Shown here: positions 47,664 through 56,166 of the stretch, piece after piece
How positions within the stretch are numbered: position 1 is the first letter of the stretch
Layout: every line of letters begins with the position of its first letter
NCBI RefSeq assembly: GCF_010645075.1
Contig: NZ_JAADZV010000004.1
Span: 248,001-312,000 of the forward strand
Length of the DNA stretch: 64,000 bases
DNA from: Flavobacterium limi
Lineage (GTDB): Bacteria; Bacteroidota; Bacteroidia; Flavobacteriales; Flavobacteriaceae
Reading direction: 5' to 3'
The notes under the pieces: model-generated
What the model saw: the letters and a program-made list of their open reading frames with translations, nothing else
Databases searched by the model: none
Told to the model about the DNA's origin: nothing
Translations under genes and position numbers: made by a program

Positions 47664-47996
47664 TGAAATTACTTCTATGCTAATATTTCGTGGAGAATCA
47701 TTAAATTGATAGAATATGATTTTCCGGAGTGTCTGCATTCTAAAGACATTGCAGTAAATCAGCCAGCGAAAGATATTGAAATCTGGGAATTTGCCAAACA
47801 AAACAACTACACCATTCTTACTCACGATGACGACTTTGAAAAATTATTACTTTTAAAAGGTGTTCCTCCGAAAGTAATTAATCCTTAAGACTTTCAATAA
47901 AAACACGAAACAGATTTGTGAACTTTGATTTCAAAAAAAGAAATTATCGAATCATTCATTTTAAATGATGATTTAATGATTTTAGAAATTTACTAA
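47663..47996 (+). pseudogene. Decayed DUF5615-family toxin partner
   Basis: ATG 47663 overlaps the antitoxin stop. It encodes MKLLL, then a two-base deletion at about 47677-47679 (CTA-T-GCT instead of CTA-GAT-GCT) breaks the frame. The +1-shifted frame continues ANISWRIIKLIEYDFPEC...THDDDFEKLLLLKGVPPKVI, the recognisable DUF5615 body with its acidic THDDDF. Stops at 47886, 47898 and 47919 interrupt the C-terminus, after which LISKKEIIESF...DDLMILEIY returns in the same frame. The toxin therefore has at least one frameshift and three stops and is non-functional. An internal TTG at 47706 could give only a 60-residue fragment. Confidence 0.85.
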
Positions 47997-48020
47997 TCTT
48001 TTGTTTTCCATATAAAAATA

Positions 48021-48076
48021 CGCAGATTTTGCAGATTTAGGAGGATAAAAAATCTTCCTGATCTGCAAAATCTGCG
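48021..48076. repeat. Long inverted repeat between toxin remnant and GH3 gene
   Basis: Perfect 16-base arms (CGCAGATTTTGCAGAT at 48021-48036 with 48061-48076) with an inner 7-base helix and a short loop. This is of a kind common as a dispersed flavobacterial repeat. It also sits where the GH3 gene would terminate. Confidence 0.8.
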
Positions 48077-48106
48077 AGAGAAAATGCTCTTTTTCTTAAT
48101 CTTAAA

Positions 48107-50404
48107 CTATTCCTTTATCTCAAAACCACTTTCCAAACCTTTATCAGAGCTCCCTCCAACTTTAAGTTTAAAAGTTCCCGGTTCTACCAAATAGTTTCCG
48201 CTATTATCATAAAAGCCAAGTTCTTTATCTGTTAAAGTAAAAGTTACAGTCTTGGTTTCTCCCTTTTTCAAATTCACTAATTCAAATCCTTTTAATTCTT
48301 CAACCGGTCTGGCGATGCTGGCAAAATCATCATGAATGTACAACTGAACCACTTCTTTTCCATCATAATTACCTGAATTGGTCACCTCAACACTTACCTG
48401 AACCGGCTCTCCTTTTGCAAAAGCGGTTTTATTTATTTTCAGGTTTTTATAATCGAATTTAGTATAACTCAATCCGAATCCGAAAGGAAACTGGGGCGTT
48501 TTCTCAACATCTGAGAAATGCGACCAAAACACATTTTTATCAGCGTTTACAGGCCTTCCCGTACTGTAATTATTGTAATAAATTGGCACCTGACCAACGT
48601 TTCTTGGGAAAGAAATAGGCAGTTTTCCGCTTGGGTTATAATCCCCGTATAAAACCTGCGCTACTGCATTTCCGGTTTGGGTTCCTAAATGCCAGGCTTC
48701 AACAATTGCCGGAATATGTTCTGCCGCCCACGGAATAGTCAACGGGCGTCCATTATTTAAAACTAAAACAATGTTTGGATTCACTTTATAAATTTCTTCT
48801 AACAGTTCCTGCTGTAATCCCGGCAAATCAAGGTTTGTTCTGCTGCGTCCTTCCCCACTCTGAAAACCATGCTCTCCTAAAACCATTACCACAACATCTG
48901 CATTTTTAGCTGTTGTTTTCGCTGCTTCAAATCCGCTTTTGTCTGTTGTGTTAAAAACAACCTCATCAAGGAAAGTTGCTTTTCCTACAATCAGATCAGC
49001 TCCTTTTTCAAAAACCAGCTGGTTATTTTTGTATTGCTGCATTCCTTCTAAAACTGAAACCGCTGTATTATCTTCCGCAGCAATTCTCCAGCTTCCCAAC
49101 GGACTGTTTTTATCATTGGCCAAAGCTCCGATTAAGGCGATTTTTTGTCCGGACTTCTTTAGCGGAAGCAAATTTTTATCATTCTTCAATAAAACAATTG
49201 ACTTTTTCGCCATGTCCAGAACACCATCGTTGTTGGCTTTATTTCCTATAGTTGCCTTTTCACGTTTTTCATCACAATATTTATACGGATCGTCAAATAA
49301 TCCCAGTTCAAATTTCACACGTAGAATCCTTCTCACCGCATCATCCACCAAAGCTTCTTTTACTTTTCCGGATTCCACTAATTTTACTAACTCTGCAACA
49401 TATAAATGTGATTCCATATCCATGTCAGAACCCGCCGTAACGGCTTTTAATGCCGCATCTTCACCATCTTTTGCATAACCATGCGGAATCATTTCACGAA
49501 CCGAAGCCCAGTCCGAAACCACGAACCCATCAAACTTCCATTTGCCTTTTAAAATGTCTCTTTGCAGAAAAACATTCCCCGTTGCCGGAATGCCGTTTAC
49601 CAGATTAAACGAGTTCATAAACGTTCTCACACCTGCTTGTGTCGCAGCTTCAAACGGAGGCAAAACCGTATTGAACAATTTAGAATTACTGATATCGACC
49701 AGATTATAATCACGACCTGATTCTACATAACCATAAGCAGCAAAGTGTTTCGCACAGGCTGCAATGGTGTTTACTTTTGCGAGATCAGCAATAGTTTCTC
49801 CCTGAAAACCTTTCACCCTCGCAACGGCAATTTTACTTCCCAAATACGGATCTTCTCCTGCACCTTCCATCACACGCCCCCATCTCGCATCGTTTGTGAT
49901 ATCTACATTTGGCCCAAAAGTCCAGTTAATTCCGGATGCCGAAGCTTCATCTGCCGCAATCGCTGCCGATTTTTTAATTGCCTCCAAATCCCAGCTCGCT
50001 GCTTCTGCCAACGGAATCGGGCTTAGCGTTTTGTAACCATGGATTACATCAAAACCAATAATCAGCGGAATCCCCAAACGGGTTTCTTCAACAGCAATTT
50101 TCTGAACAGCACGAACTTCTTTCACCCCACGAACGGTCAGCATACTTCCTACCCATCCTTTTCTCAGGTGCTCGTATTTCAACTCGGCATTTCCGCCTTT
50201 TGGAGCCGGTCCCGTTACATCCCAAAAACCGTTATACTGATTCATCTGACCTACTTTTTCTTCCAAAGTCATTAACGGCAGCAGTAAGTCTATACGTTGT
50301 TCGATTGTTTTGTTTTTATCCAGATATGGTTTCTTCTGTGCATTCATATTTCCAGCAGTAAACAGGGCAAAAACCCCAATAATTAGTATTTTTTTATTTT
50401 TCAT
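48107..50404 (-). CDS. bglX: GH3 beta-glycosidase (BglX-like, periplasmic)
   Basis: 765 residues with a Sec signal (ALFTAGNMNAQ). GH3 (beta/alpha)8 domain with nucleophile Asp298 in DGFVVSDWASVREM; substrate-binding GFDVIHGYKT and ACAKHFAAYG. An (alpha/beta)6 sandwich domain (about 390-590) and a C-terminal fibronectin type-III-like domain (about 640-765, ending LKVGGSSD) complete the BglX layout. It hydrolyses terminal beta-linked glucose or mannose from oligosaccharides. In this locus it may remove glucose from glucomannan oligosaccharides. It is separated by repeats from the esterase genes upstream on the same strand. Confidence 0.93.
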   Translation of the reverse strand: MKNKKILIIGVFALFTAGNMNAQKKPYLDKNKTIEQRIDLLLPLMTLEEKVGQMNQYNGFWDVTGPAPKGGNAELKYEHLRKGWVGSMLTVRGVKEVRAVQKIAVEETRLGIPLIIGFDVIHGYKTLSPIPLAEAASWDLEAIKKSAAIAADEASASGINWTFGPNVDITNDARWGRVMEGAGEDPYLGSKIAVARVKGFQGETIADLAKVNTIAACAKHFAAYGYVESGRDYNLVDISNSKLFNTVLPPFEAATQAGVRTFMNSFNLVNGIPATGNVFLQRDILKGKWKFDGFVVSDWASVREMIPHGYAKDGEDAALKAVTAGSDMDMESHLYVAELVKLVESGKVKEALVDDAVRRILRVKFELGLFDDPYKYCDEKREKATIGNKANNDGVLDMAKKSIVLLKNDKNLLPLKKSGQKIALIGALANDKNSPLGSWRIAAEDNTAVSVLEGMQQYKNNQLVFEKGADLIVGKATFLDEVVFNTTDKSGFEAAKTTAKNADVVVMVLGEHGFQSGEGRSRTNLDLPGLQQELLEEIYKVNPNIVLVLNNGRPLTIPWAAEHIPAIVEAWHLGTQTGNAVAQVLYGDYNPSGKLPISFPRNVGQVPIYYNNYSTGRPVNADKNVFWSHFSDVEKTPQFPFGFGLSYTKFDYKNLKINKTAFAKGEPVQVSVEVTNSGNYDGKEVVQLYIHDDFASIARPVEELKGFELVNLKKGETKTVTFTLTDKELGFYDNSGNYLVEPGTFKLKVGGSSDKGLESGFEIKE

Positions 50405-50428
50405 AGTGGTTAAATAGTATCATATTTT

Positions 50429-50516
50429 GGGCGTGTCCCTCCGGGTCGGGCTATCCGTTTCAAGTCCTCGCACTTCCTTCGTCAGGCTGTGGGCTTTTCT
50501 CTTCTATCCCTCACGC
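50429..50516. repeat. Dispersed flavobacterial repeat element, about 88 bases
   Basis: Starts GGGCGTGTCCCTCCGGG, continues with TCGGGCTATCCG and ends ATCCCTCACGC. The GC-rich start and end and the inner partial inverted repeat resemble structured REP-like units I associate with Bacteroidota genomes. Only one copy lies in this window. Confidence 0.6.
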
Positions 50517-50560
50517 AGTTTAGGGTAATGAGAGCTTTTTCGTTTTTTTTTCACAATCTT

Positions 50561-50641
50561 GTCATTTCGACGAAGGAGAAATCACATTACACCATACAGT
50601 TCGTTGCTCTCTGGATGAGATTTCTCCTTCGCCGAAATGAC
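50561..50641. repeat. Inverted-repeat element with 23-base arms
   Basis: The left arm GTCATTTCGACGAAGGAG... (50561-50583) is repeated as its reverse complement at 50619-50641 with a single mismatch, enclosing 35 bases. It has a MITE- or REP-like shape with no coding capacity. The flanks show no obvious target duplication. Confidence 0.8.
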
Positions 50642-50659
50642 ACAAAAACGCGCAATCCT

Positions 50660-52036
50660 TTACTCAGAAATAAAGCACGAAGCCGGTAAATTAACTTTAT
50701 TAAACAAATCTGACTGAATCGTATTTCCCCATGCAAATCTTACTTTTGCAGGATTCGTTACTTTTTTACTCGTTAGAATTACCTGATTATTTTTTATCAA
50801 AGCTTCTGCAGGATAAAAAGTTCCATCAGCTCCGGCAACTTCAAACTGTTTCGTGGTTTTATTTTTAAAATATAATCCTTCAGCGAAATCAAAAGAAACA
50901 ATAGCTTTGTTTTTATCTGTTTTTAAATCTTTGAAAAGTGGACCATTTACCAAATTAGAATTGGTTTTATAAGTATTCGCCAATGCTAAATTTGCCAGAC
51001 GAATTCCGACTGATTTTTTATCTTTTGGGTGAATATCAATCGTATCTGAAACGTCACTAATGACAACCATTCCGGTGTTGTTGACTTCTTTCAATAACTT
51101 TCTTTGGGAATCCCTTACAATAACATTAGAGAAATTATTGCTGCCGTTTTTAAAAGGTGCAATCTGTACAAAATAAAACGGAAAATCATCCTGCCAGGCT
51201 TTTCGCCACGAAGTAATTAAGGCTGCTAATGTTTTATCATAAACTTCTGACCCCACATTGGATTCACCCTGATACCAGATTGTTCCGGCGATTTTAAAAC
51301 CTACAAAAGGAGAAATCATCGCATTGTAAGCGCGTCCGGGCTGTCTTGGGCCGTATTCCTGTTCGTTCAGCCTTTTGGCATTTTCTAATAAAACAGGATC
51401 GTTTTTCACCACTTCTTCCGGCATCCAGATTTCAGCGGGAGTTCCGCCCCAGTTGGAAGAAATCAATCCGATAGGTACATTTTTTAAATCTTCTCTTAAG
51501 CGTTTGGCAAAGAAGTACCCCACCGCACTAAAGTATTTCATGGTTTCCGGTGTCGATTCGGTCCAGTTTCCGAGTAAGTTGTTTTGAGGTGTCGTTGCGG
51601 TTAATTTTGGAACGGTAAAAAAACGAATGTTAGGATTTGCTGCATTTTTAGCTTCTTCCTCACCATTATCGATTCCCCAGCTTACCGACATTTCCATATT
51701 GGATTGTCCGGAACAAACCCAGACTTCGCCAATCAAAATGTTTTTCAGGATTACTTCATTATACCCTTTTATGGAAATCGTATAAGGACCACCGGCTTCA
51801 GGCGTTTTGATTTTGAGTTCCCATTGCGCCTGATTGTTTGCTGTAACTTTATATTCCTGATTGTTCCAGCCGGAAACAAGTTTGATTTCCTCTTTTGGAT
51901 TCGCCCATCCCCAGATTTTGACTTCGGAATTGCGCTGCAATACCATATTATCGCCAAAAATATTCGGAAGTGAAACGTTTGCCATCATAGTGCCGGAAAT
52001 CAGAAAGAAAGCAAACTTAATTATATTATTTCTCAT
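50660..52036 (-). CDS. Sialate-O-acetylesterase-type SGNH esterase
   Basis: 458 residues with a signal peptide ending about MMANV. The block LPNIFGDNMVLQRNSEVKIWG is a hallmark of the sialate-O-acetylesterase family. The catalytic Ser112 is in VWVCSGQSNMEM, and an oxyanion-type WYQGESN and DIHPKD (His) complete the SGNH set. Family members remove O-acetyl esters from carbohydrates; in this mannan locus the likely substrate is acetyl groups on mannan, which is inference. The gene overlaps the upstream esterase by 11 bases (ATGAGAAATAA at 52026-52036), so the two are coupled. Confidence 0.88.
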   Translation of the reverse strand: MRNNIIKFAFFLISGTMMANVSLPNIFGDNMVLQRNSEVKIWGWANPKEEIKLVSGWNNQEYKVTANNQAQWELKIKTPEAGGPYTISIKGYNEVILKNILIGEVWVCSGQSNMEMSVSWGIDNGEEEAKNAANPNIRFFTVPKLTATTPQNNLLGNWTESTPETMKYFSAVGYFFAKRLREDLKNVPIGLISSNWGGTPAEIWMPEEVVKNDPVLLENAKRLNEQEYGPRQPGRAYNAMISPFVGFKIAGTIWYQGESNVGSEVYDKTLAALITSWRKAWQDDFPFYFVQIAPFKNGSNNFSNVIVRDSQRKLLKEVNNTGMVVISDVSDTIDIHPKDKKSVGIRLANLALANTYKTNSNLVNGPLFKDLKTDKNKAIVSFDFAEGLYFKNKTTKQFEVAGADGTFYPAEALIKNNQVILTSKKVTNPAKVRFAWGNTIQSDLFNKVNLPASCFISE

Positions 52037-53120
52037 TTAGCAACTTTTTTAAAAATGGACCATATTCAGCAGCCATAATTTTGTGTTCTTCAATATTTGG
52101 ATGACCTGAACAACCGCTTGGTGTCATCGGTTTAAATTTGAAAATCAAAATTGGTCTGTGTGATTTATCGGTATCAAATTCGGCTTTTATTTTATTCAGA
52201 CAATTTTCAAAAATCACTGCTTTTTCTCCATTTACCATTGGACTATTTGTCAAAACCAATTGCGCATTCGGATTATGTTTATAAAGCATTTTTATAAAAT
52301 TGACATAATTCGAAACATACTTTTCAGGATTAAAAGGCAGGCGCTCTTTTGTACCGTCGCCATTCGAAAAATCATTCGTTCCTATGGCGATACTAATAAT
52401 GTCCGGCTGAAAAGCAAAATCATATTTAGGTTTGGAATTGTCTTTTGTCAGATATAAATTTTCGTAAACTGCAGGCATAATGGGCACTTCAGGCCCTTCA
52501 TCGTTCCAGTTGCGGTAAATTCCGATTCCGGAAACAGAACTCAATAAATAATCGGCATCAATATTTCTGGACAATATGGGCCCGTAAGCAAAAAATCCAT
52601 TGTGATGGTCAAAATATTCGCCCTGATCACACGGAATTGTGGATGGATCATTTGCTGCTCCACTGGTGATTGAATCTCCGATAAACTCGATTTTCTTTTT
52701 CTTTTTGGATGTTATGGAAGTTAATTTAGCAGTGGTTCCTACAAATAAAACATTACCCATTGTAGCTTCTGTTCCTTTATAAATCTTCAGATTATGTACT
52801 TTTTTATTCGAAGTAACTTTCACCGGAAAAGATTGTGGAGCACCTTTCTGAACGGTATATTTTCCAGCGTATCTCCCGTCCAGTTCTAAAACAACATAAT
52901 TATGATGTTCCCATGAATCTATACTTTGTAAAGAAATTGTACATTCATTTCCTGTAAAATTAAAAGATATAGAAGAAGCAGTCCCAATTAACACAGCCTT
53001 ATTGTCCTGCAAAATATCTACTCTTCCGGCATATAAAAAGGTTTTTTCTGTTGTCTGCGAAATCGACATTGCCGAAATCAGTAAAAACAAAATTAAAAGT
53101 GGTATTTTTTTGATAAACAT
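52026..53120 (-). CDS. CE2-type acetylesterase (SGNH/GDSL with N-terminal jelly roll)
   Basis: 364 residues with signal MFIKKIPLLILFLLISAMSIS. Residues about 25-130 form a beta-sandwich (SFNFTGNECTISLQS, YVVLELDGRYAGK), and 140-364 the SGNH hydrolase domain with Ser150 in FIGDSITSG, the GTNDF block and the SGCSGHPN His. This is the layout of carbohydrate esterase family 2, which removes acetyl groups from gluco- and mannan sugars. It is the first gene of a leftward pair with the sialate-type esterase. Together they would deacetylate mannan so that the mannanases and GH3 can act. Confidence 0.87.
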   Translation of the reverse strand: MFIKKIPLLILFLLISAMSISQTTEKTFLYAGRVDILQDNKAVLIGTASSISFNFTGNECTISLQSIDSWEHHNYVVLELDGRYAGKYTVQKGAPQSFPVKVTSNKKVHNLKIYKGTEATMGNVLFVGTTAKLTSITSKKKKKIEFIGDSITSGAANDPSTIPCDQGEYFDHHNGFFAYGPILSRNIDADYLLSSVSGIGIYRNWNDEGPEVPIMPAVYENLYLTKDNSKPKYDFAFQPDIISIAIGTNDFSNGDGTKERLPFNPEKYVSNYVNFIKMLYKHNPNAQLVLTNSPMVNGEKAVIFENCLNKIKAEFDTDKSHRPILIFKFKPMTPSGCSGHPNIEEHKIMAAEYGPFLKKLLNEK

Positions 53121-53151
53121 AATTTATTCGTTAAAATATAAATACATTTCA

Positions 53152-53159
53152 CAAATATA
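53152..53159 (-). promoter_or_regulatory. Possible -7 box before the CE2-type esterase
   Basis: TATATTTG on the minus strand matches TAnnTTTG, 31 bases before the start. No TTG is seen at the right distance. Confidence 0.3.
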
Positions 53160-53303
53160 TCCGAATTACATTTTACAGAAAGATACTAAAATGTCAAAAA
53201 GCAATAAAAAAACACCAAAAAACGTTTACCTAATTTGGCTTTTCTTTGATTATCAAAACTGAAGAGCTTACCTTTATAAATTAATACCCTTACCTACTTT
53301 AAA

Positions 53304-53816
53304 ATGAAAACTACCACTATTATCTTGCTTTTTCTAACCGTAATTTTATGCTCCTCTTTTTGCTCCAAAAAAGAAAATAAAACTGTACAACAACCTATTA
53401 CGGAAATCCAGACTTCAATTGAGCGGGATTCTATCATTTCTTATGCGAAACAATATTTGGGAACACGGTATTTATATGCCAGCAGCAATCCTGACAAAGG
53501 ATTTGACTGTTCGGGTTTTGTGCATTATGTTTTTAACAATTTTGGCTTAACCTTACCCAGAAGTTCAGGTGGTTATAAAAATGTAGGCAAGACCTTAAAA
53601 CCTGAGGAATTTAAGGTGGGAGATATTTTAGTCTTCTATGGTTACAAAGACAGAAGTGTTATAGGACACGTTGGTATTATCTGCGAAGCCAACGGAATGC
53701 AGTCGAAATTTATTCACGCTTCATCCGGAAAAGCACAAAAAGTCACCATCACAGGACTTGATGAAGAACATTACACTAAGCGATTTTATAAATGCGTTGA
53801 TGTTTTATCTGAATAA
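53304..53816 (+). CDS. NlpC/P60 cell-wall peptidase lipoprotein
   Basis: 170 residues with lipobox LCSSFC (Cys20). The NlpC/P60 domain occupies residues 45-168: catalytic Cys69 in FDCSGFVHYV, His122 in IGHVGI, and the third catalytic residue His138 in FIHAS. The YLGTRYLYAS start and SSGGY are typical of gamma-D-glutamyl-L-diamino acid endopeptidases. It cuts stem peptides of peptidoglycan in the periplasm. It stands alone, convergent with the L,D-transpeptidase gene, and is close to the size of the minimal family members. Confidence 0.93.
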   Translation: MKTTTIILLFLTVILCSSFCSKKENKTVQQPITEIQTSIERDSIISYAKQYLGTRYLYASSNPDKGFDCSGFVHYVFNNFGLTLPRSSGGYKNVGKTLKPEEFKVGDILVFYGYKDRSVIGHVGIICEANGMQSKFIHASSGKAQKVTITGLDEEHYTKRFYKCVDVLSE

Positions 53817-53877
53817 AATCTTGTTCTAAGTTCAATTTTGGAATTTGGAATTTATTGAAATTGGAATTTATAAAGTT

Positions 53878-55455
53878 TTATTCTTCCGTCAATAATTTTA
53901 TAAGGCTTTCATCTCTCTGGTAAACATCTTTATAAAAATTCAACCGCCCTTCGCGATCTACCCATGCTGTAAAATAACCAATATAAACCGGAACTTTTTT
54001 CTTCAGTGTGTACCAATTCTCTTTTCCTGCATGCATGGCTTTGTCAATTCTTTCCGGAGTCCATTTCGGATCATCTTTCAATAATTCGATTGCCAGTTCA
54101 CGTGGTTTTGCTACACGAACGCAGCCATGACTAAAAGCCCTGCTTTCCCTTTCGAACAAACTTTTTGCAGGCGAATCATGCAGATATATATTATTGGAAT
54201 TGGGGAATAAAAACTTAACCAGTCCTAATGAATTATTTTTTCCCGGAAGCTGTCTTACCGCTCCGTTGTTCCATTCCAGATTTTTCTTTGCCAGATAGTT
54301 TTTGTCTTTGGCCATTCCCGGTTTGATTTCACTTTTAATTATACTTGGCGGAACATTCCAGTACGGACTAAAAACAATATTATTCATCATTCCGCTGAAA
54401 ACAACTGTTTTGGTCATGGCTTTACCCACAACAACCGGCGATATAAATGTAATTTTACCATCTTCAACTATATACAATCTAAATTCAGGAATATTGACTT
54501 CGATATATTTTTTACCTTTTTCAAGTTCAGGATCAATCCATCGGCAACGTTCCATATTGGCAATAATAGTTTTGATCCGGTCTGAAACAGGAATATTCAA
54601 ATCATTGATATGTTCTAATAAAATCGTATTTTTTGGCACATAACCATGACGCAATTCGTAATTTTTAACGGCTTTCATTAAAACAGTATCACAAACAGCA
54701 CTTTTATTATCCTCCTTAATATCTCCGGTTACAAAAAGCCTTTCCCTGATTTGTGAAATTATTGCCGAAGAATCTCCTAATTTTAGGCCTTTGTAATCTT
54801 CATCAACTTCAATTGTTTTCCAGCCTCCGTTTTTTTCAATATCTCTGTATTGATGAAGTGCATCGCGAAGTTTGTAATACTGACTGAACATTTTGCTCTT
54901 CTTATCATCACTAATAGTCGATTTTTCAAAAAGAGAATCGGTTAAAACATGATAATTAAGTTTCTTTCTAGGAAGCAGCCATTCTAATGAAATAGATGTT
55001 TTTTCGTCAAAACCTCTATATACTTTTTCTGCATAATAGAAATACAAATTGGTAATCATCAAATCGGTATTGACTTTTGAAAGTTTGTTGACTGAATTGT
55101 TTTCAAAAACTGAATTGATTTCTTTGTACGGAAAATTAGCTTTCAAACCTTCATTTTCTAAACCTTTATATTTATCGTACAACGTATTTCCAAACTCAAC
55201 AACACCTTTATTATCGAGCCATAACTGTGTAGATTGTTTTTTTGCGTATAAAGCATCAACCTCATCCTGAAAATTTTTCAATTTTGGATACGTTTCATAA
55301 AATCCGGCGATTGCCAAACTGTCAATGGTAAGTTTTAATTCAGGGATAACAACTTCTGCTTCCTTTGAATTTTCTTCTTTTTTATCTCCTTTTGAATTAC
55401 AGGAAACAACAATAAAAAGAAGCATAATAACAGCAAAGCGGAACCAAATTTTCAT
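53878..55455 (-). CDS. L,D-transpeptidase (YcbB/LdtD-like)
   Basis: 525 residues with lipobox IVVSC (Cys19). An N-terminal region (to about 240) and a peptidoglycan-binding helical part precede the YkuD domain (about 310-460) with the catalytic SHGCVRV, Cys445, and NVPPSIIKSEI. The length and the inserted lid region fit YcbB-type enzymes. It makes 3-3 cross-links between meso-diaminopimelate residues of peptidoglycan or attaches lipoproteins, in the periplasm. It is followed by the hairpin of the DUF1573 gene on the upstream side. Confidence 0.92.
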   Translation of the reverse strand: MKIWFRFAVIMLLFIVVSCNSKGDKKEENSKEAEVVIPELKLTIDSLAIAGFYETYPKLKNFQDEVDALYAKKQSTQLWLDNKGVVEFGNTLYDKYKGLENEGLKANFPYKEINSVFENNSVNKLSKVNTDLMITNLYFYYAEKVYRGFDEKTSISLEWLLPRKKLNYHVLTDSLFEKSTISDDKKSKMFSQYYKLRDALHQYRDIEKNGGWKTIEVDEDYKGLKLGDSSAIISQIRERLFVTGDIKEDNKSAVCDTVLMKAVKNYELRHGYVPKNTILLEHINDLNIPVSDRIKTIIANMERCRWIDPELEKGKKYIEVNIPEFRLYIVEDGKITFISPVVVGKAMTKTVVFSGMMNNIVFSPYWNVPPSIIKSEIKPGMAKDKNYLAKKNLEWNNGAVRQLPGKNNSLGLVKFLFPNSNNIYLHDSPAKSLFERESRAFSHGCVRVAKPRELAIELLKDDPKWTPERIDKAMHAGKENWYTLKKKVPVYIGYFTAWVDREGRLNFYKDVYQRDESLIKLLTEE

Positions 55456-55528
55456 AATGATTTTTTTAATAAAATTAGAAAAGTTTTGGTAAAAACAAAT
55501 TCAATCCCAAAATAATTTTGAGCATAAA

Positions 55529-55561
55529 AAAACTCCTGACACATCACATGTCCGGAGTTTT
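55529..55561 (-). terminator. Terminator of the DUF1573 gene
   Basis: A 13-base stem with one mismatch (55529-55541 with 55549-55561), 26 bases past the stop codon and before the L,D-transpeptidase gene. Confidence 0.85.
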
Positions 55562-55586
55562 CCACCTTTATATAATCAACTTTATT

Positions 55587-56000
55587 TTAGATAACAGTTC
55601 CTTTTAAAGTAAGGATTTTTGGAGTCGTTTCGGCACTTGTCGTAACCGTAACTGTTTTAGTAAAACCTCCTTTATTTGCAGCATTATATGTTGCCGTAAC
55701 TTTTGCAGATTTTCCAGGAAGCACAGGTTCTTTTGTATAATCAGTAGCTGTACAACCGCATGATCCCTGCACATTGGTAATTACTACAGCTGTTTTTCCA
55801 GTGTTTTTAAATTCGTAAACAATTGCTTTTGGCGTTCCCTGCGGAATTTGTCCAACATCAATTGTTTCTGCTTTCCATACAATTGTACCTTCAGCTGCCG
55901 CTTCAACTGATTTTGAAATCAATGATTTAACCGGAGCGATTGCTGAGAATGACATTAATCCTAAAGCTAAGATCAGCATCGAAATTCTAATAATTTTCAT
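55587..56000 (-). CDS. DUF1573 secreted protein
   Basis: 137 residues with a signal peptide (MKIIRISMLILALGLMSFSAIA). The DUF1573 Ig-like fold fills the rest: DVGQIPQGTPKAIVYEFKNTGKTAVVI, the Cys pair GSCGCTATDYTKEPVLPGKSAKVTATY, and a closing strand. Such proteins are abundant in Bacteroidota, periplasmic or secreted, with no biochemical role established; a structural or copper-handling role has been suggested for CGC. It is divergent from the histidine kinase gene, 166 bases away. Confidence 0.9.
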   Translation of the reverse strand: MKIIRISMLILALGLMSFSAIAPVKSLISKSVEAAAEGTIVWKAETIDVGQIPQGTPKAIVYEFKNTGKTAVVITNVQGSCGCTATDYTKEPVLPGKSAKVTATYNAANKGGFTKTVTVTTSAETTPKILTLKGTVI

Positions 56001-56166
56001 AGTCTGTTTATTTAAATTGGTGATATGGTTTAATTTTATATTTCAAAAGTACTTTACAAAAAAACAATTCGCTGTTAACCGGTTTCAAATGTTTGTTAAT
56101 GACATGTTAACTGCTGTTTTTAATTCAAATTTTGATTAATATTACACTCTCTAAAAGCAGATTCCC

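Noticed and set aside
47706..47888. A separate 60-residue gene starting at TTG
   Set aside because: It is the middle of the broken DUF5615 toxin; upstream and downstream remnants in the same or adjacent frame show a pseudogene.
48939..49478. A 179-codon frame on the plus strand opposite bglX
   Set aside because: It lies antisense inside a strongly conserved GH3 gene and shows no protein-like features.
54302..54643. A 113-codon frame on the plus strand opposite the L,D-transpeptidase gene
   Set aside because: Antisense shadow of a conserved enzyme domain.
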